In this document: positions 25,694 through 33,015 of the stretch, in pieces
Position numbering within the stretch: the stretch's first letter is position 1
How the letters are laid out: every line of letters begins with the position of its first letter
Notes under the pieces: model-generated
What the model was told of the DNA's origin: nothing
Database searches by the model: none
The model's input: the letters and a program-made list of their open reading frames with translations, nothing else
Source: Litchfieldia stipae
GTDB lineage: Bacteria; Bacillota; Bacilli; Bacillales; Bacillaceae_L
Reading direction: 5' to 3'
Length of the DNA: 35,561 bases
Assembly (NCBI RefSeq): GCF_014837155.1
Contig: NZ_JACYHA010000030.1
Coordinates: 1 to 35,561 of the forward strand
Made by a program: the position numbers and the translations under genes

Positions 25694-27793
25694 TTAATTT
25701 GGACCAAGGACAGACTTCTCTAATAGCTCCGCAACATCATATGTGCCGACTTTGTCTTCGACTTCCTTCGCCTTTGTTCCATCACTTAGCATCGTTAAGC
25801 AGTACGGGCAGCCTGAGCTAATCACTGTTGGCTTCACCTGCAGGGCTTGCTCCGTTCGAGCAACATTGACACGCGTGCCTTTGTCTTCTTCCATCCACAT
25901 CATTCCACCACCAGCCCCACAGCACATGCCAGTTTCACGATTTCGTTCCATTTCAACGATCTTCACTCCAGGAATCGCTTTTAAAATCGAGCGTGGCTGC
26001 TCATATACTTCATTGTAACGCCCTAAATAACAGGAATCATGGAAGGTAATCGTCTCATTGACTTCAAATGTTGGAACAAGCCTTCCTTCTTCTACCAGCT
26101 TTGCTAGAAGTTCCGTATGATGATAGACCTCCGCTTTGAGACCGAAATCAGGGTACTCATTTTTAAAGGTGTTATAGGCATGTGGATCGATTGTAACAAT
26201 CTTGGTGACACCATTCTTTTCAAATTCAGCAATGTTGTTTGTCGCAAGCTCTTGGAATAGAAATTCATTTCCAAGACGTCTCGGTGTATCTCCAGAATTC
26301 TTCTCCTTGTTACCAAGAATCGCAAATTTCACTCCCGCTTCATTCATTAGCTTGGCAAATGACCCGGCAATTTTTTGACTGCGATTATCAAACGCCCCCA
26401 TCGAACCAACCCAGAATAAATACTCGAATTCTTCCCCTGCTTTTTTCATTTCCTTTACCGTTGGGATATGGACACTTTCGTCTAGTTCACGCCAATTTTC
26501 TTTTTCTTTGCGGTTCAGTCCCCATGGATTTCCTTGACGCTCAATATTAGTCATTGCTCGTTGTGCATCTGCGTCCATTTTTCCTTCTGTCAGGACTAAA
26601 TATCTTCGCAAATCAATAATTTTATCGACATGCTCGTTCATGACTGGACATTGATCCTCACAGTTTCGGCAGGTCGTACACGCCCAGATTTCTTCTTCTG
26701 TAATCACATCCCCAATTAAGCTTGGGTTATATGGACTTTCTACAGCAGCCGCAGATTCTTCATGCCCTTTGCCTCTTGATGCTAAAGCTAGCTGATTTCC
26801 TTTCGTATGCGAGAAGGCAACTGCTGGAACCCACGGTGTTCTTGAGGTCACAACCGCTCCTTTTTCCGTTAAATGGTCGCGAAGCTTCACGATTAAATCC
26901 ATTGGTGAGAGTAATTTCCCAGTTCCTGTCGCTGGACACATATTCGTACAGCGTCCACATTCCACACAAGCATAGAGGTCGATTAACTGCGTTTGCTTGA
27001 AGTCTTCAATTTTTCCAACACCAAAGGTTTCTTGTGTTTCATCTTCGAAGTCAATGGCTTCTAGCTTCCCTGGCGGTGTCAAACGACTTAGAAAAACATT
27101 GACTGGGCCAGCAATTAAGTGGGCGTGCTTAGATTGTGGAACATAAACTAGAAAGGCCAACAGTAGCACTAAATGAATCCACCACGACACGTAAAATAAA
27201 ACAATTGCCGCTGTTTCATTGATTCCACCAAACAAGAAGGCAACGCCGGAAGCAATCGGCTCAGAAGCCGTTAAGCCATGGTCATGCCAAATGATTCCCA
27301 TTCCATTTCCAAATAATACGGACAGCATTAACCCACCGATAAAAAGCAAGACTAAACCAGATTTGAAGTTTCGCTTCAAGCGAACAAGCTTTTCAATATA
27401 ACGACGGTGAAAAGCCCAACCGACCGCAATTAAAATCATAAAGGTGACAAGCTCTTGAAAAAAGGTGAAGCCTCCGTACAACGGCCCAAATGGGAGATGT
27501 GCACCTGGCACTAATCCCTTCAAAATAAAATCAATTGCCCCAAATTGAACAAGAATGAACCCATAGAAGAACATCACATGGATGATACCACTTTTCTTAT
27601 CCTTCAATAATTTTTTCTGACCGAATACATTGATCCAAACATTATTCAGACGTTCTTTTACCTTTTGGTCAAACTCCACTTTTTTCCCCAATTTAATATA
27701 GGCTGTTCTCGTTTTGAGTAAGTAAATGAATAAATACAATGCGTAAGCGGTTACAATAACGAACGCCAACCAATTGATTATTAGTAATGTCAT
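25694..27793 (-). CDS. fadF: FadF, membrane iron-sulfur electron-transfer protein
   Basis: A 699-aa membrane protein predicted to take electrons from ETF in beta-oxidation to menaquinone. N-terminal ~225 residues hold about six membrane segments like a nitrate-reductase gamma/cytochrome b unit. Then two 4Fe-4S clusters: Cys276/279/282/286 (CVECGRCTNMCP) and Cys372/375/378/382 (CTTCRNCEDQCP). The C-terminus has two heterodisulfide-reductase CCG-type cysteine domains (DSCYLGRYNEVYEQPR, ETGMCCGAGGGMMW, SGCPYC). B. subtilis FadF (YwjF) is ~705 aa and also next to cls. ATG at 27793 after GGGGAGCAGGGG. Its promoter contains a FadR-like box. Confidence 0.94.
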   Translation of the reverse strand: MTLLIINWLAFVIVTAYALYLFIYLLKTRTAYIKLGKKVEFDQKVKERLNNVWINVFGQKKLLKDKKSGIIHVMFFYGFILVQFGAIDFILKGLVPGAHLPFGPLYGGFTFFQELVTFMILIAVGWAFHRRYIEKLVRLKRNFKSGLVLLFIGGLMLSVLFGNGMGIIWHDHGLTASEPIASGVAFLFGGINETAAIVLFYVSWWIHLVLLLAFLVYVPQSKHAHLIAGPVNVFLSRLTPPGKLEAIDFEDETQETFGVGKIEDFKQTQLIDLYACVECGRCTNMCPATGTGKLLSPMDLIVKLRDHLTEKGAVVTSRTPWVPAVAFSHTKGNQLALASRGKGHEESAAAVESPYNPSLIGDVITEEEIWACTTCRNCEDQCPVMNEHVDKIIDLRRYLVLTEGKMDADAQRAMTNIERQGNPWGLNRKEKENWRELDESVHIPTVKEMKKAGEEFEYLFWVGSMGAFDNRSQKIAGSFAKLMNEAGVKFAILGNKEKNSGDTPRRLGNEFLFQELATNNIAEFEKNGVTKIVTIDPHAYNTFKNEYPDFGLKAEVYHHTELLAKLVEEGRLVPTFEVNETITFHDSCYLGRYNEVYEQPRSILKAIPGVKIVEMERNRETGMCCGAGGGMMWMEEDKGTRVNVARTEQALQVKPTVISSGCPYCLTMLSDGTKAKEVEDKVGTYDVAELLEKSVLGPN

Positions 27794-27864
27794 ACCCCTG
27801 CTCCCCTCTTTGTCTTTGCTTTCCCCTTATCTCTATCCTATTTCAGAATCGTTTTGATATTCCC

Positions 27865-27894
27865 ATTATAAAAAATGAATGAACATTCAGTCAA
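27865..27894 (-). promoter_or_regulatory. fadF promoter with FadR-like operator
   Basis: Minus strand: -35 TTGACT (27889-27894), 18 bp, -10 TATAAT (27865-27870). TGAATGAACATTCAGTCA (27876-27893) lies across the spacer and -35 and matches the FadR box TGAATGAMTANTCATTCA at 16 of 18. A bound repressor would block polymerase directly. Confidence 0.75.
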
Positions 27895-27974
27895 TACGTT
27901 ATTTTGAATCTCCACTCATAATTCCAAGCATTTTTACCCAAACTATACAGACCACTAAGACAGGAGGGACGTTT

Positions 27975-29177
27975 TTGATCATCACACTTTCTATCATAGT
28001 GCTCTTGCTACTTGTATTTTTGTGGCTCTTTATTGACTTTAAATTAGGTCGAAAAAGACACTTAGCTGCAGTAACAAAGCGAGAATATCCAGAACGAATG
28101 GGAGAACTCACTCTGTTCAATGTAGGTGAGGAACTCTTTACCGATTTGTTTGATGAATTGCGACAGGCGACGGAGCATATCCATCTTTTATTTTATATCG
28201 TGAAGGATGATCCAATCAGTCAGGAATTCCTATCCATTTTGATGGAACGAGCAGAGAAGGGCGTAAGAGTACGTCTGCTTGTGGATTGGATTGGTGGGAA
28301 TAAAATGACGAAGAAAAGCATAAAAGCGCTGAAGGAAAGTGGCGTTCAATTTTATTATTGTCATAAACCGAAATTCCCTTTTATTTGGTATTCCATAAAC
28401 GAAAGAAATCACCGGAAAATTGTTGTGATCGACGGAAAGGTTGGCTATGTCGGTGGCTTTAATGTTGGCAAAGAATACCTTGGTCGAGATCCCAAATTCG
28501 GATTTTGGCGTGATTATCATCTTAAAGTATCTGGACCTGCTGTACATGATTTACAAACGCAATTTTTATATGATTTCCATGATACAACGGGTGAAGAATT
28601 ACTCGTGAATACAAAGTATTTCCCCGAGCTTCCAGAGGGTTCCAAAAAGATGAAGATTGTCCCAACAGATGGTGCCTTCCTGCAGCATCATTTCACCGAT
28701 TTACTCAATTTAGCAGAGGATGAAATCATTCTTGGATCTCCATATTTTATCCCGAGCAAGGAAGTCGTTGAAGCCTTAAAAAATGCGTCCCATCGTGGGG
28801 TGAACGTAAAAATACTCATTCCTCGAATCGGTGATCATCCATTGGTCAAGGAAGCTGCCTACCCTTATTTCAAGCCACTTATGAGTAACGGCATTCAATT
28901 CTACTTCTATGAAAGAGGATTTTATCACGCAAAGGTATTTTTGATTGATGACAAAATCTGTGATATCGGGACAGCCAACATCGATAAACGCAGCTTCTTT
29001 CTCAACCATGAAATCAACTGTTACATCTATGACAAACCATTCATTCAGTATGTGAAAAGTGAAATCCGCAAAGATCTCGCCGATGCCACTCTGCTGACAT
29101 TTGATGAGCTAAAAAAAAGAGGCCTCTTTCACCGCGGGAAAGAAAAGGTTTCTACGTTGGTTTCCAATTTTTTGTGA
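27975..29177 (+). CDS. clsB: Cardiolipin synthase (YwjE/ClsB type)
   Basis: A 400-aa membrane-anchored phospholipase-D-family enzyme condensing phosphatidylglycerol to cardiolipin. One N-terminal membrane helix (IIVLLLLVFLWLFIDF), then two HKD motifs: His146/Lys148/Asp153 (NHRKIVVIDGK) and His318/Lys320/Asp325 (FYHAKVFLIDDK). Start is TTG at 27975, 6 nt after AGGAGGG; the in-frame ATG at 27879 lies inside the divergent fadF operator and lacks a ribosome site. With a single N-terminal helix it matches B. subtilis YwjE (~398 aa). Divergent from fadF. Followed by a hairpin and a dispersed repeat. Confidence 0.92.
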   Translation: MIITLSIIVLLLLVFLWLFIDFKLGRKRHLAAVTKREYPERMGELTLFNVGEELFTDLFDELRQATEHIHLLFYIVKDDPISQEFLSILMERAEKGVRVRLLVDWIGGNKMTKKSIKALKESGVQFYYCHKPKFPFIWYSINERNHRKIVVIDGKVGYVGGFNVGKEYLGRDPKFGFWRDYHLKVSGPAVHDLQTQFLYDFHDTTGEELLVNTKYFPELPEGSKKMKIVPTDGAFLQHHFTDLLNLAEDEIILGSPYFIPSKEVVEALKNASHRGVNVKILIPRIGDHPLVKEAAYPYFKPLMSNGIQFYFYERGFYHAKVFLIDDKICDIGTANIDKRSFFLNHEINCYIYDKPFIQYVKSEIRKDLADATLLTFDELKKRGLFHRGKEKVSTLVSNFL

Positions 29178-29216
29178 GAGCCTAGCCTCCTGTGCGAAAG
29201 TGCAGGAGGTGAGGCT
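29178..29216 (+). terminator. Hairpin after cls, weak U tract
   Basis: AGCCTAGCCTCCTG and CAGGAGGTGAGGCT form a 12-bp stem with two mismatches directly after the stop. No T run follows, so it may be an mRNA 3' stabiliser rather than a true intrinsic terminator. Confidence 0.5.
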
Positions 29217-29224
29217 GAAGTGGG

Positions 29225-29420
29225 GGTAAGGAGATAAGCGGAGATTTTTCGGTTATTAGCAGAATTGAGCCTTTTTCGGGGAAAATAACGGAAGATTTTC
29301 CGGCTATCCATTGAAAAATCGCTCCTTTTTGCATTTTTCGAGTAAATAGCCGGAATTTCTCCTTCTATTTATGGCGATTTTGATCATCATTTTCTAATAA
29401 GAGGAGTTTCTTCTTTTATT
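29225..29420. repeat. Dispersed GGAnATTTTTCCGGCTAT repeat, copy 1
   Basis: Motif copies: CGGAGATTTTTCGGTTATT (29239), CGGAAGATTTTCCGGCTAT (29289) and the inverted AAATAGCCGGAATTTCTCC (29344). Spacing between the first two is 50 bp. The same order and spacing recurs at 30440-30650. Non-coding. MITE copy H is inserted at its right edge. Confidence 0.8.
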
Positions 29421-29428
29421 TTAATTTT

Positions 29429-29591
29429 GGCTGTTTTCGTATATATTGTTGCTTTTGATACCGCAGCCTGAATACACTCCGCGTCCTGTGGGAGCCTACT
29501 AGTCCCACGGGAGTCTCCGTGTATTCAGTCTGCTAGAAATCTATTCTCAACTAATTCACCTCAAAAAACAACAAACTTTGAGAAAACAGCC
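29429..29591 (+). mobile_element. MITE-like element, copy H, best preserved
   Basis: A 163-bp element with perfect 10-bp terminal repeats GGCTGTTTTC (29429-29438) and GAAAACAGCC (29582-29591), and inner palindrome GCAGCCTGAATACACT...CCGTGTATTCAGTCTGC. TTAATTTT at 29421-29428 and 29592-29599 is a perfect 8-bp target duplication. The right-hand duplicate includes the TAA stop (minus strand) of the DUF2087 gene, so the element landed exactly at the gene's end. Almost identical to copy B over most of its length. Confidence 0.93.
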
Positions 29592-30350
29592 TTAATTTTT
29601 CACCCAGTATTCAGTACAGTCCTTACTACGGTCCATGAAGCCATATTCAATCAGGTATCTTCTGATGGTTGCAAAGTCACTGTAAATTGCTTTTAATAGA
29701 TCGTTTACTTCTTTTTCAGTGTATTTTTTACTCTTCTCAAATCGTAGCAAAATGGTTTGTAATACAATAATCTTTCTTTTTTCCTTACTTGGAAAAGTAG
29801 TCAATGGACCATCAATCCCTTGTTTGAAATAGGTTGTGAGCACCTTTTCCTTTTCATCTTCCGTGATTGCATAACGTTCATCCACCATTGTTGCCCCCTT
29901 ATGAAAACTAACAAAACGATCTTCCTTTTTATCATCTGACGTATTACCCAAGAGGTTCATTAATGTCAGGAATACCTTCGCTTGCTTTTCCTTTTCCTTT
30001 AGCTTAAATCGATGATTCCTTATCGTTGAGGGACTGCCTCCATTTAACTCCTTAACGATTTCCTTATCATTTAACCCTTCCTTGAAAAAGTGAAGCAATT
30101 CTTTTTGGTGTTCTGTTAGCCCTGTGTATTTTTTATCAAGGTTTAATAGAAAATCAAACACTGAAATATGGTTTGCCTGTATATGCTTACTAACAGCCTT
30201 TTTTGCCTCAAACAACGTGCCATCCATTGGATAGATAATCCCATCTTCAAACCCTTCACCACATATCAAACACACATACTCATCCTCTAACTGTCGGTAA
30301 CCATTTGAAAGTTCGTCAATTGTTGCATCCCAAAATAGATCATCGTTCAT
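29592..30350 (-). CDS. DUF2087-type transcriptional regulator
   Basis: A 252-aa predicted cytosolic DNA-binding protein. N-terminal zinc-finger-like CLICGEGF...HIQANH (residues ~27-65), a LuxR/GerE-type HTH at about 85-125 (GLTEHQKELLHFFKEGLNDKEIVKELNGGSPSTIRNHRFKLKEKE), and a C-terminal DUF2087 winged domain (LTTFPSKEKRKIIVLQTILLRFEKSKKYTEKEVNDLLKAIYSDFATIRRYLIEYGFMDR). Bacillus homologues are annotated as regulators of unknown target. ATG at 30350 with GAGGTG 11 nt upstream. Its promoter contains a palindrome at the start point suggesting self-control. The stop codon lies in a MITE target duplication. Confidence 0.82.
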   Translation of the reverse strand: MNDDLFWDATIDELSNGYRQLEDEYVCLICGEGFEDGIIYPMDGTLFEAKKAVSKHIQANHISVFDFLLNLDKKYTGLTEHQKELLHFFKEGLNDKEIVKELNGGSPSTIRNHRFKLKEKEKQAKVFLTLMNLLGNTSDDKKEDRFVSFHKGATMVDERYAITEDEKEKVLTTYFKQGIDGPLTTFPSKEKRKIIVLQTILLRFEKSKKYTEKEVNDLLKAIYSDFATIRRYLIEYGFMDRSKDCTEYWVKN

Positions 30351-30371
30351 TTTTAAACAAACACCTCTATC

Positions 30372-30419
30372 GTTTATATATTTATAAACATTTTATAATT
30401 TTGTTTACTAATTTGTCAA
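30372..30419 (-). promoter_or_regulatory. Promoter and palindromic operator of the DUF2087 gene
   Basis: Minus strand: -35 TTGACA (30414-30419), 16 bp, -10 TATAAA (30392-30397). GTTTATA/TATAAAC (30372-30389, 4-bp centre) is a perfect inverted repeat spanning the predicted start point, a plausible repressor site. Confidence 0.6.
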
Positions 30420-30439
30420 CGGACTAGAATTATTTTTGA

Positions 30440-30650
30440 GTAAGGCGAGCTGGAGGGATAAGCGGAGATTTTTCGGTTATTTGCTAAATTGAGTTTTTTC
30501 AGAGGTAAATAAGGGAAGATTTTTCCGCTATGCATAAAAAAAGCGCTCATTTTCGTGTTTTTCAAGTCAATAGCCGAAATTTTTCCCTCTATTTGGGCCT
30601 TATTTAATAACTATTTTCTAAATAAGAGGAATTTCTCCGGTTATTTTCCA
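30440..30650. repeat. Dispersed GGAnATTTTTCCGGCTAT repeat, copy 2
   Basis: CGGAGATTTTTCGGTTAT (30463), GGGAAGATTTTTCCGCTAT (30513), inverted AATAGCCGAAATTTTTCCC (30569) and AGGAATTTCTCCGGTTATTTT (30627): same order and ~50-bp steps as copy 1, with many point differences. It lies between the divergent DUF2087 and GNAT genes. No open frame of interest. Confidence 0.78.
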
Positions 30651-30696
30651 ACTCCACTACTGGTTACGCCCTTGATTGAATTTATTTTCGATCAAA

Positions 30697-30705
30697 TGCT
30701 ATAAT
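30697..30705 (+). promoter_or_regulatory. Extended -10 promoter of the GNAT gene
   Basis: TGCTATAAT (30697-30705) is a perfect extended -10; no good -35 is seen. Start expected about 30712, 29 bp before the ATG at 30741. Confidence 0.5.
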
Positions 30706-30740
30706 TTCATAAATATATAACGAATATGGTGGTAACAAAG

Positions 30741-31418
30741 ATGAATGTTAGATGGGAACAAATAACCTATGATCATTTGATTAATATAGAGAAGGCATTT
30801 GAGCTGTATGACCAGGCATTTCCGATTGAGGTTAGGGAACCTCATACTATTTTTATGGAAAGTTTAAATTATGGAAAGAATCGAGAGCCAAATAGTTTCC
30901 GATTTGTGGTTGGGTATGATGGGGAACAGCTTGTTTCTTTTGCAACAGGTCACTATTTTGCTGAAGCAAATTTTGGTTTTATTGTTTATTTAGCAACTAA
31001 TCCTCATGTAAGAAATAGTGGATTAGGCTCAAAGACATTAGCGAAAATAGAAGAGTTATTAAAAATAGATGCCATATCTGCTGGAAACACTTCACCTAGA
31101 GCCATCATTTTGGAAACTGAAAAACTTGAACTTGCTCACTCGCCAAAAGATAAAGAGGATTGTATCAAAAGAACTCGTTTTTTTGAGAGAAATGGCTACA
31201 AACCATTGCTTGGAGTGAATTATTTACAACCACCTTTAAACAATGATGAGCATTATGTACCCTTACATCTTCTTAGCAATCAAACAGATTTAACGAAGCA
31301 GGAAATTGCAGACTTTGTTCAGGTGATGTATAGGGAAAAATATGACTTGGTAAACAGAATAAATAAACAGGTTCTTAGTCATTGTTTAGATTCAATGGGA
31401 CTCTACAAGGACAATTAG
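30741..31418 (+). CDS. GNAT-family N-acetyltransferase
   Basis: A 225-aa protein. Acetyl-CoA-binding motif A is visible as FIVYLATNPHVRNSGLGSKTLAKIEELL (RNSGLGS fits R/Q-x-x-G-x-G/A), followed by an AIILETE strand and a motif-B-like RTRFFERNGYKPL. The acceptor is unknown. It is longer than a minimal GNAT (~150 aa) by an N-terminal strand and a C-terminal helical tail (LTKQEIADFVQVMYREKYDLVNRI). ATG at 30741 was chosen over 30726 because GGTGG then lies 8 nt ahead. Its stop overlaps the convergent PIN gene by 4 bp. Confidence 0.82.
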   Translation: MNVRWEQITYDHLINIEKAFELYDQAFPIEVREPHTIFMESLNYGKNREPNSFRFVVGYDGEQLVSFATGHYFAEANFGFIVYLATNPHVRNSGLGSKTLAKIEELLKIDAISAGNTSPRAIILETEKLELAHSPKDKEDCIKRTRFFERNGYKPLLGVNYLQPPLNNDEHYVPLHLLSNQTDLTKQEIADFVQVMYREKYDLVNRINKQVLSHCLDSMGLYKDN

Positions 31419-32047
31419 ACTTCATTTTCTGCTTTTTCTATTATTCTTTGTAAGTCTTGCATCATCCCTAAAAAAACGGGGTCATTTGTAATTGCTAAGT
31501 AGGATGTTCTTGCATACTTCTTGTATGTACCTGTGATAATATCGAATAATCTATCTTCTTCATGAGAAAATAACAGAGGATATAAAATAAAGTCTTTAAC
31601 ATTACCAGTAACAAGTACGCAATCATATTGCCAAGCAGAGTAAAAGATTCTTATATCTGATACACTACCATACTTTACTTTGGTAATATCAAGGTCTGCT
31701 TTTATAACCTCTCGAAATTCCTCACCTATATAAGCTGATATTTTTCTTATTTGATGCTCAATTTCAGGTGTTGAGATATCTGGAAGTGTTTCTTCAACTT
31801 CTTCCAATAATTCTGCTATACGGACATATTGCTTTTCGCCACCTGGAAGTGAAAAACTCTGAACTTCTAATTCTCTGGCAACTTCCTTAGGAATAACTAA
31901 AATAGCCTTTCCATTTTGTATTTCCTCACTTGCCTGCCTCCAAAATGTATTTGCAGCTTTCTTAATTCCTTTATCCTCTTTGGGATTGGTTAGATATCTA
32001 AATCCATTGGTATCTAATAAATATGATTTTATCTCTGAGTCCCCCAT
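31415..32047 (-). CDS. PIN-domain protein, probable toxin-like RNase
   Basis: A 210-aa protein. PIN-type acidic residues are visible: Asp12 (YLLDTNGF), Glu55/Glu59 (PKEVARELE), Asp131 (SVSDIRIFYSAWQYDC) and a final VTGNVKDF strand (Asp152). It resembles DUF4411-like PIN proteins, which are often toxins, but is longer than most VapC toxins (~130 aa). Upstream by 12 bp is an HTH gene in the same transcript, the antitoxin-first order of a toxin-antitoxin module. ATG at 32047 after AAGGAGG. RNase activity and toxicity are inference. Confidence 0.72.
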   Translation of the reverse strand: MGDSEIKSYLLDTNGFRYLTNPKEDKGIKKAANTFWRQASEEIQNGKAILVIPKEVARELEVQSFSLPGGEKQYVRIAELLEEVEETLPDISTPEIEHQIRKISAYIGEEFREVIKADLDITKVKYGSVSDIRIFYSAWQYDCVLVTGNVKDFILYPLLFSHEEDRLFDIITGTYKKYARTSYLAITNDPVFLGMMQDLQRIIEKAENEV

Positions 32048-32059
32048 TGTTCCTCCTTA

Positions 32060-32530
32060 TTAATCCACATCTTCTTCAAGATATTTCATCATCTTACTAG
32101 CAATATTGTCAGATTGTTTTTTGACCTTTTTCCTTTTCTCACTGTATTTTTTCCAATTAGGATGTGTGATGAACTGGTCTGTTGGAATAAGCCACTTTCC
32201 ACTGCCTTCCAGCCTTTGCCTTGCATCAACTCGTCCATCTGCGCAATATCTTCTAACCATTTGTGGGGTTACTTCAAGGATTTCTGCAACGTCTCGGACT
32301 GGCAGATACTCAGGAAATTCTCCATTTATCTCTTCTTTAAGAATTTTACTTGCTTCTTGTTTCTCAAATTCATTAAGCTCAAGATAAATCTGTTCCTTTT
32401 GTTTTTCCAGCTCCATTTGCATCCTAAGAATAGTGACGTAGCGTCTCGCTCCTTCGCTTATCTCAGATTCATTAGTAACACTTTTATTTTTAATAGTATC
32501 ATAAAGATTACCTACAATTTCAGCGTTCAT
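32060..32530 (-). CDS. HTH DNA-binding protein, probable antitoxin/partner of PIN gene
   Basis: A 156-aa protein. N-terminal helical and coiled-coil segment (about 25-72, RMQMELEKQKEQIYLELNEFEKQEA), then an excisionase/MerR-like HTH at about 75-118 (YLPVRDVAEILEVTPQMVRRYCADGR...GSGKWLIP), and a strongly basic tail (KKYSEKRKKVKKQ). The order suggests a DNA-binding, self-regulating antitoxin. The frame can start at GTG 32542, which lies inside the Shine-Dalgarno run, so I chose ATG 32530 with GAGAGGTG about 9 nt upstream. Transcribed first, 12 bp before the PIN gene. Confidence 0.7.
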   Translation of the reverse strand: MNAEIVGNLYDTIKNKSVTNESEISEGARRYVTILRMQMELEKQKEQIYLELNEFEKQEASKILKEEINGEFPEYLPVRDVAEILEVTPQMVRRYCADGRVDARQRLEGSGKWLIPTDQFITHPNWKKYSEKRKKVKKQSDNIASKMMKYLEEDVD

Positions 32531-32683
32531 ATCTTCACTCACCTCTCCTCACCTCCAATTATACATATCCATAAATTGAAACAAAAGAAAAAAACGAAAC
32601 AAATGAAACCATATAATAAAGTATATATCACAACTCTAATAAAGATACAAAAATCTAATAAGATCTTGAGTGATTTTCTATAA

Positions 32684-32747
32684 AAAAACACCCACCTGAA
32701 TAATCGATTTAGTAACTTCCTAAATACGATCCAGGGGGTGTTTTTTT
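32684..32747. terminator. Long bidirectional terminator
   Basis: AAAAAAACACCC...GGGTGTTTTTTT outer stem, with inner CCTG/CAGG and ATTTAG/CTAAAT pairings, A run on one side and T run on the other. It terminates the XapX gene (minus) and could stop read-through the other way. The flanking stretch 32543-32683 is A/T rich with no gene seen. Confidence 0.88.
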
Positions 32748-32749
32748 GT

Positions 32750-32926
32750 TTACACACCTTTATTAAAAATCACCGCTAACCAAGTAAAAATCTTAAATCC
32801 TAAATAGACTCCAACAATCCCAGTTACGCCGGCAAGGGCTGGTGGGGCTGGGATGGGTAAACGTAATAATGCAAAGATAAAACCTACAATGATTCCTGTG
32901 AATAGGGCTAATATGGTTTCTCTCAT
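32750..32926 (-). CDS. XapX-domain small membrane protein
   Basis: A 58-aa protein, too short for most gene lists. Translation: MRETILALFTGIIVGFIFAL, then LRLPIPAPPALAGVTGIVGV, then YLGFKIFTWLAVIFNKGV. The pattern G-x-x-V-G-x-x-F/Y-A-L-L-R-x-P-x-P-A-P-P is the XapX signature, a two-helix membrane domain of unknown function. ATG at 32926 follows GTAGGAGGAAATC, a strong ribosome site. It lies between argS and the PIN/HTH pair and ends at a strong bidirectional terminator, so it appears to be its own unit. Confidence 0.85.
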   Translation of the reverse strand: MRETILALFTGIIVGFIFALLRLPIPAPPALAGVTGIVGVYLGFKIFTWLAVIFNKGV

Positions 32927-32973
32927 TTAGATTTCCTCCTACGTCTATCACTCCTTTTATTTATGTCCAAATG

Positions 32974-33005
32974 AAAGACCCTCTACTCGGGAGTAGAGGG
33001 TCTTT
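32974..33005 (-). terminator. Terminator of argS
   Basis: Perfect 15-bp stem AAAGACCCTCTACTC (32974-32988) with GAGTAGAGGGTCTTT (32991-33005), loop of 2, with TTTCATTT following on the minus strand, 10 bp after the argS stop. Confidence 0.9.
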
Positions 33006-33015
33006 TGATTCGTTT

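Noticed and set aside
27879-27974. Longer cls start at ATG 27879
   Set aside because: That ATG lies within the fadF operator palindrome, lacks a ribosome site, and would add a non-family N-terminus; TTG 27975 has AGGAGGG.
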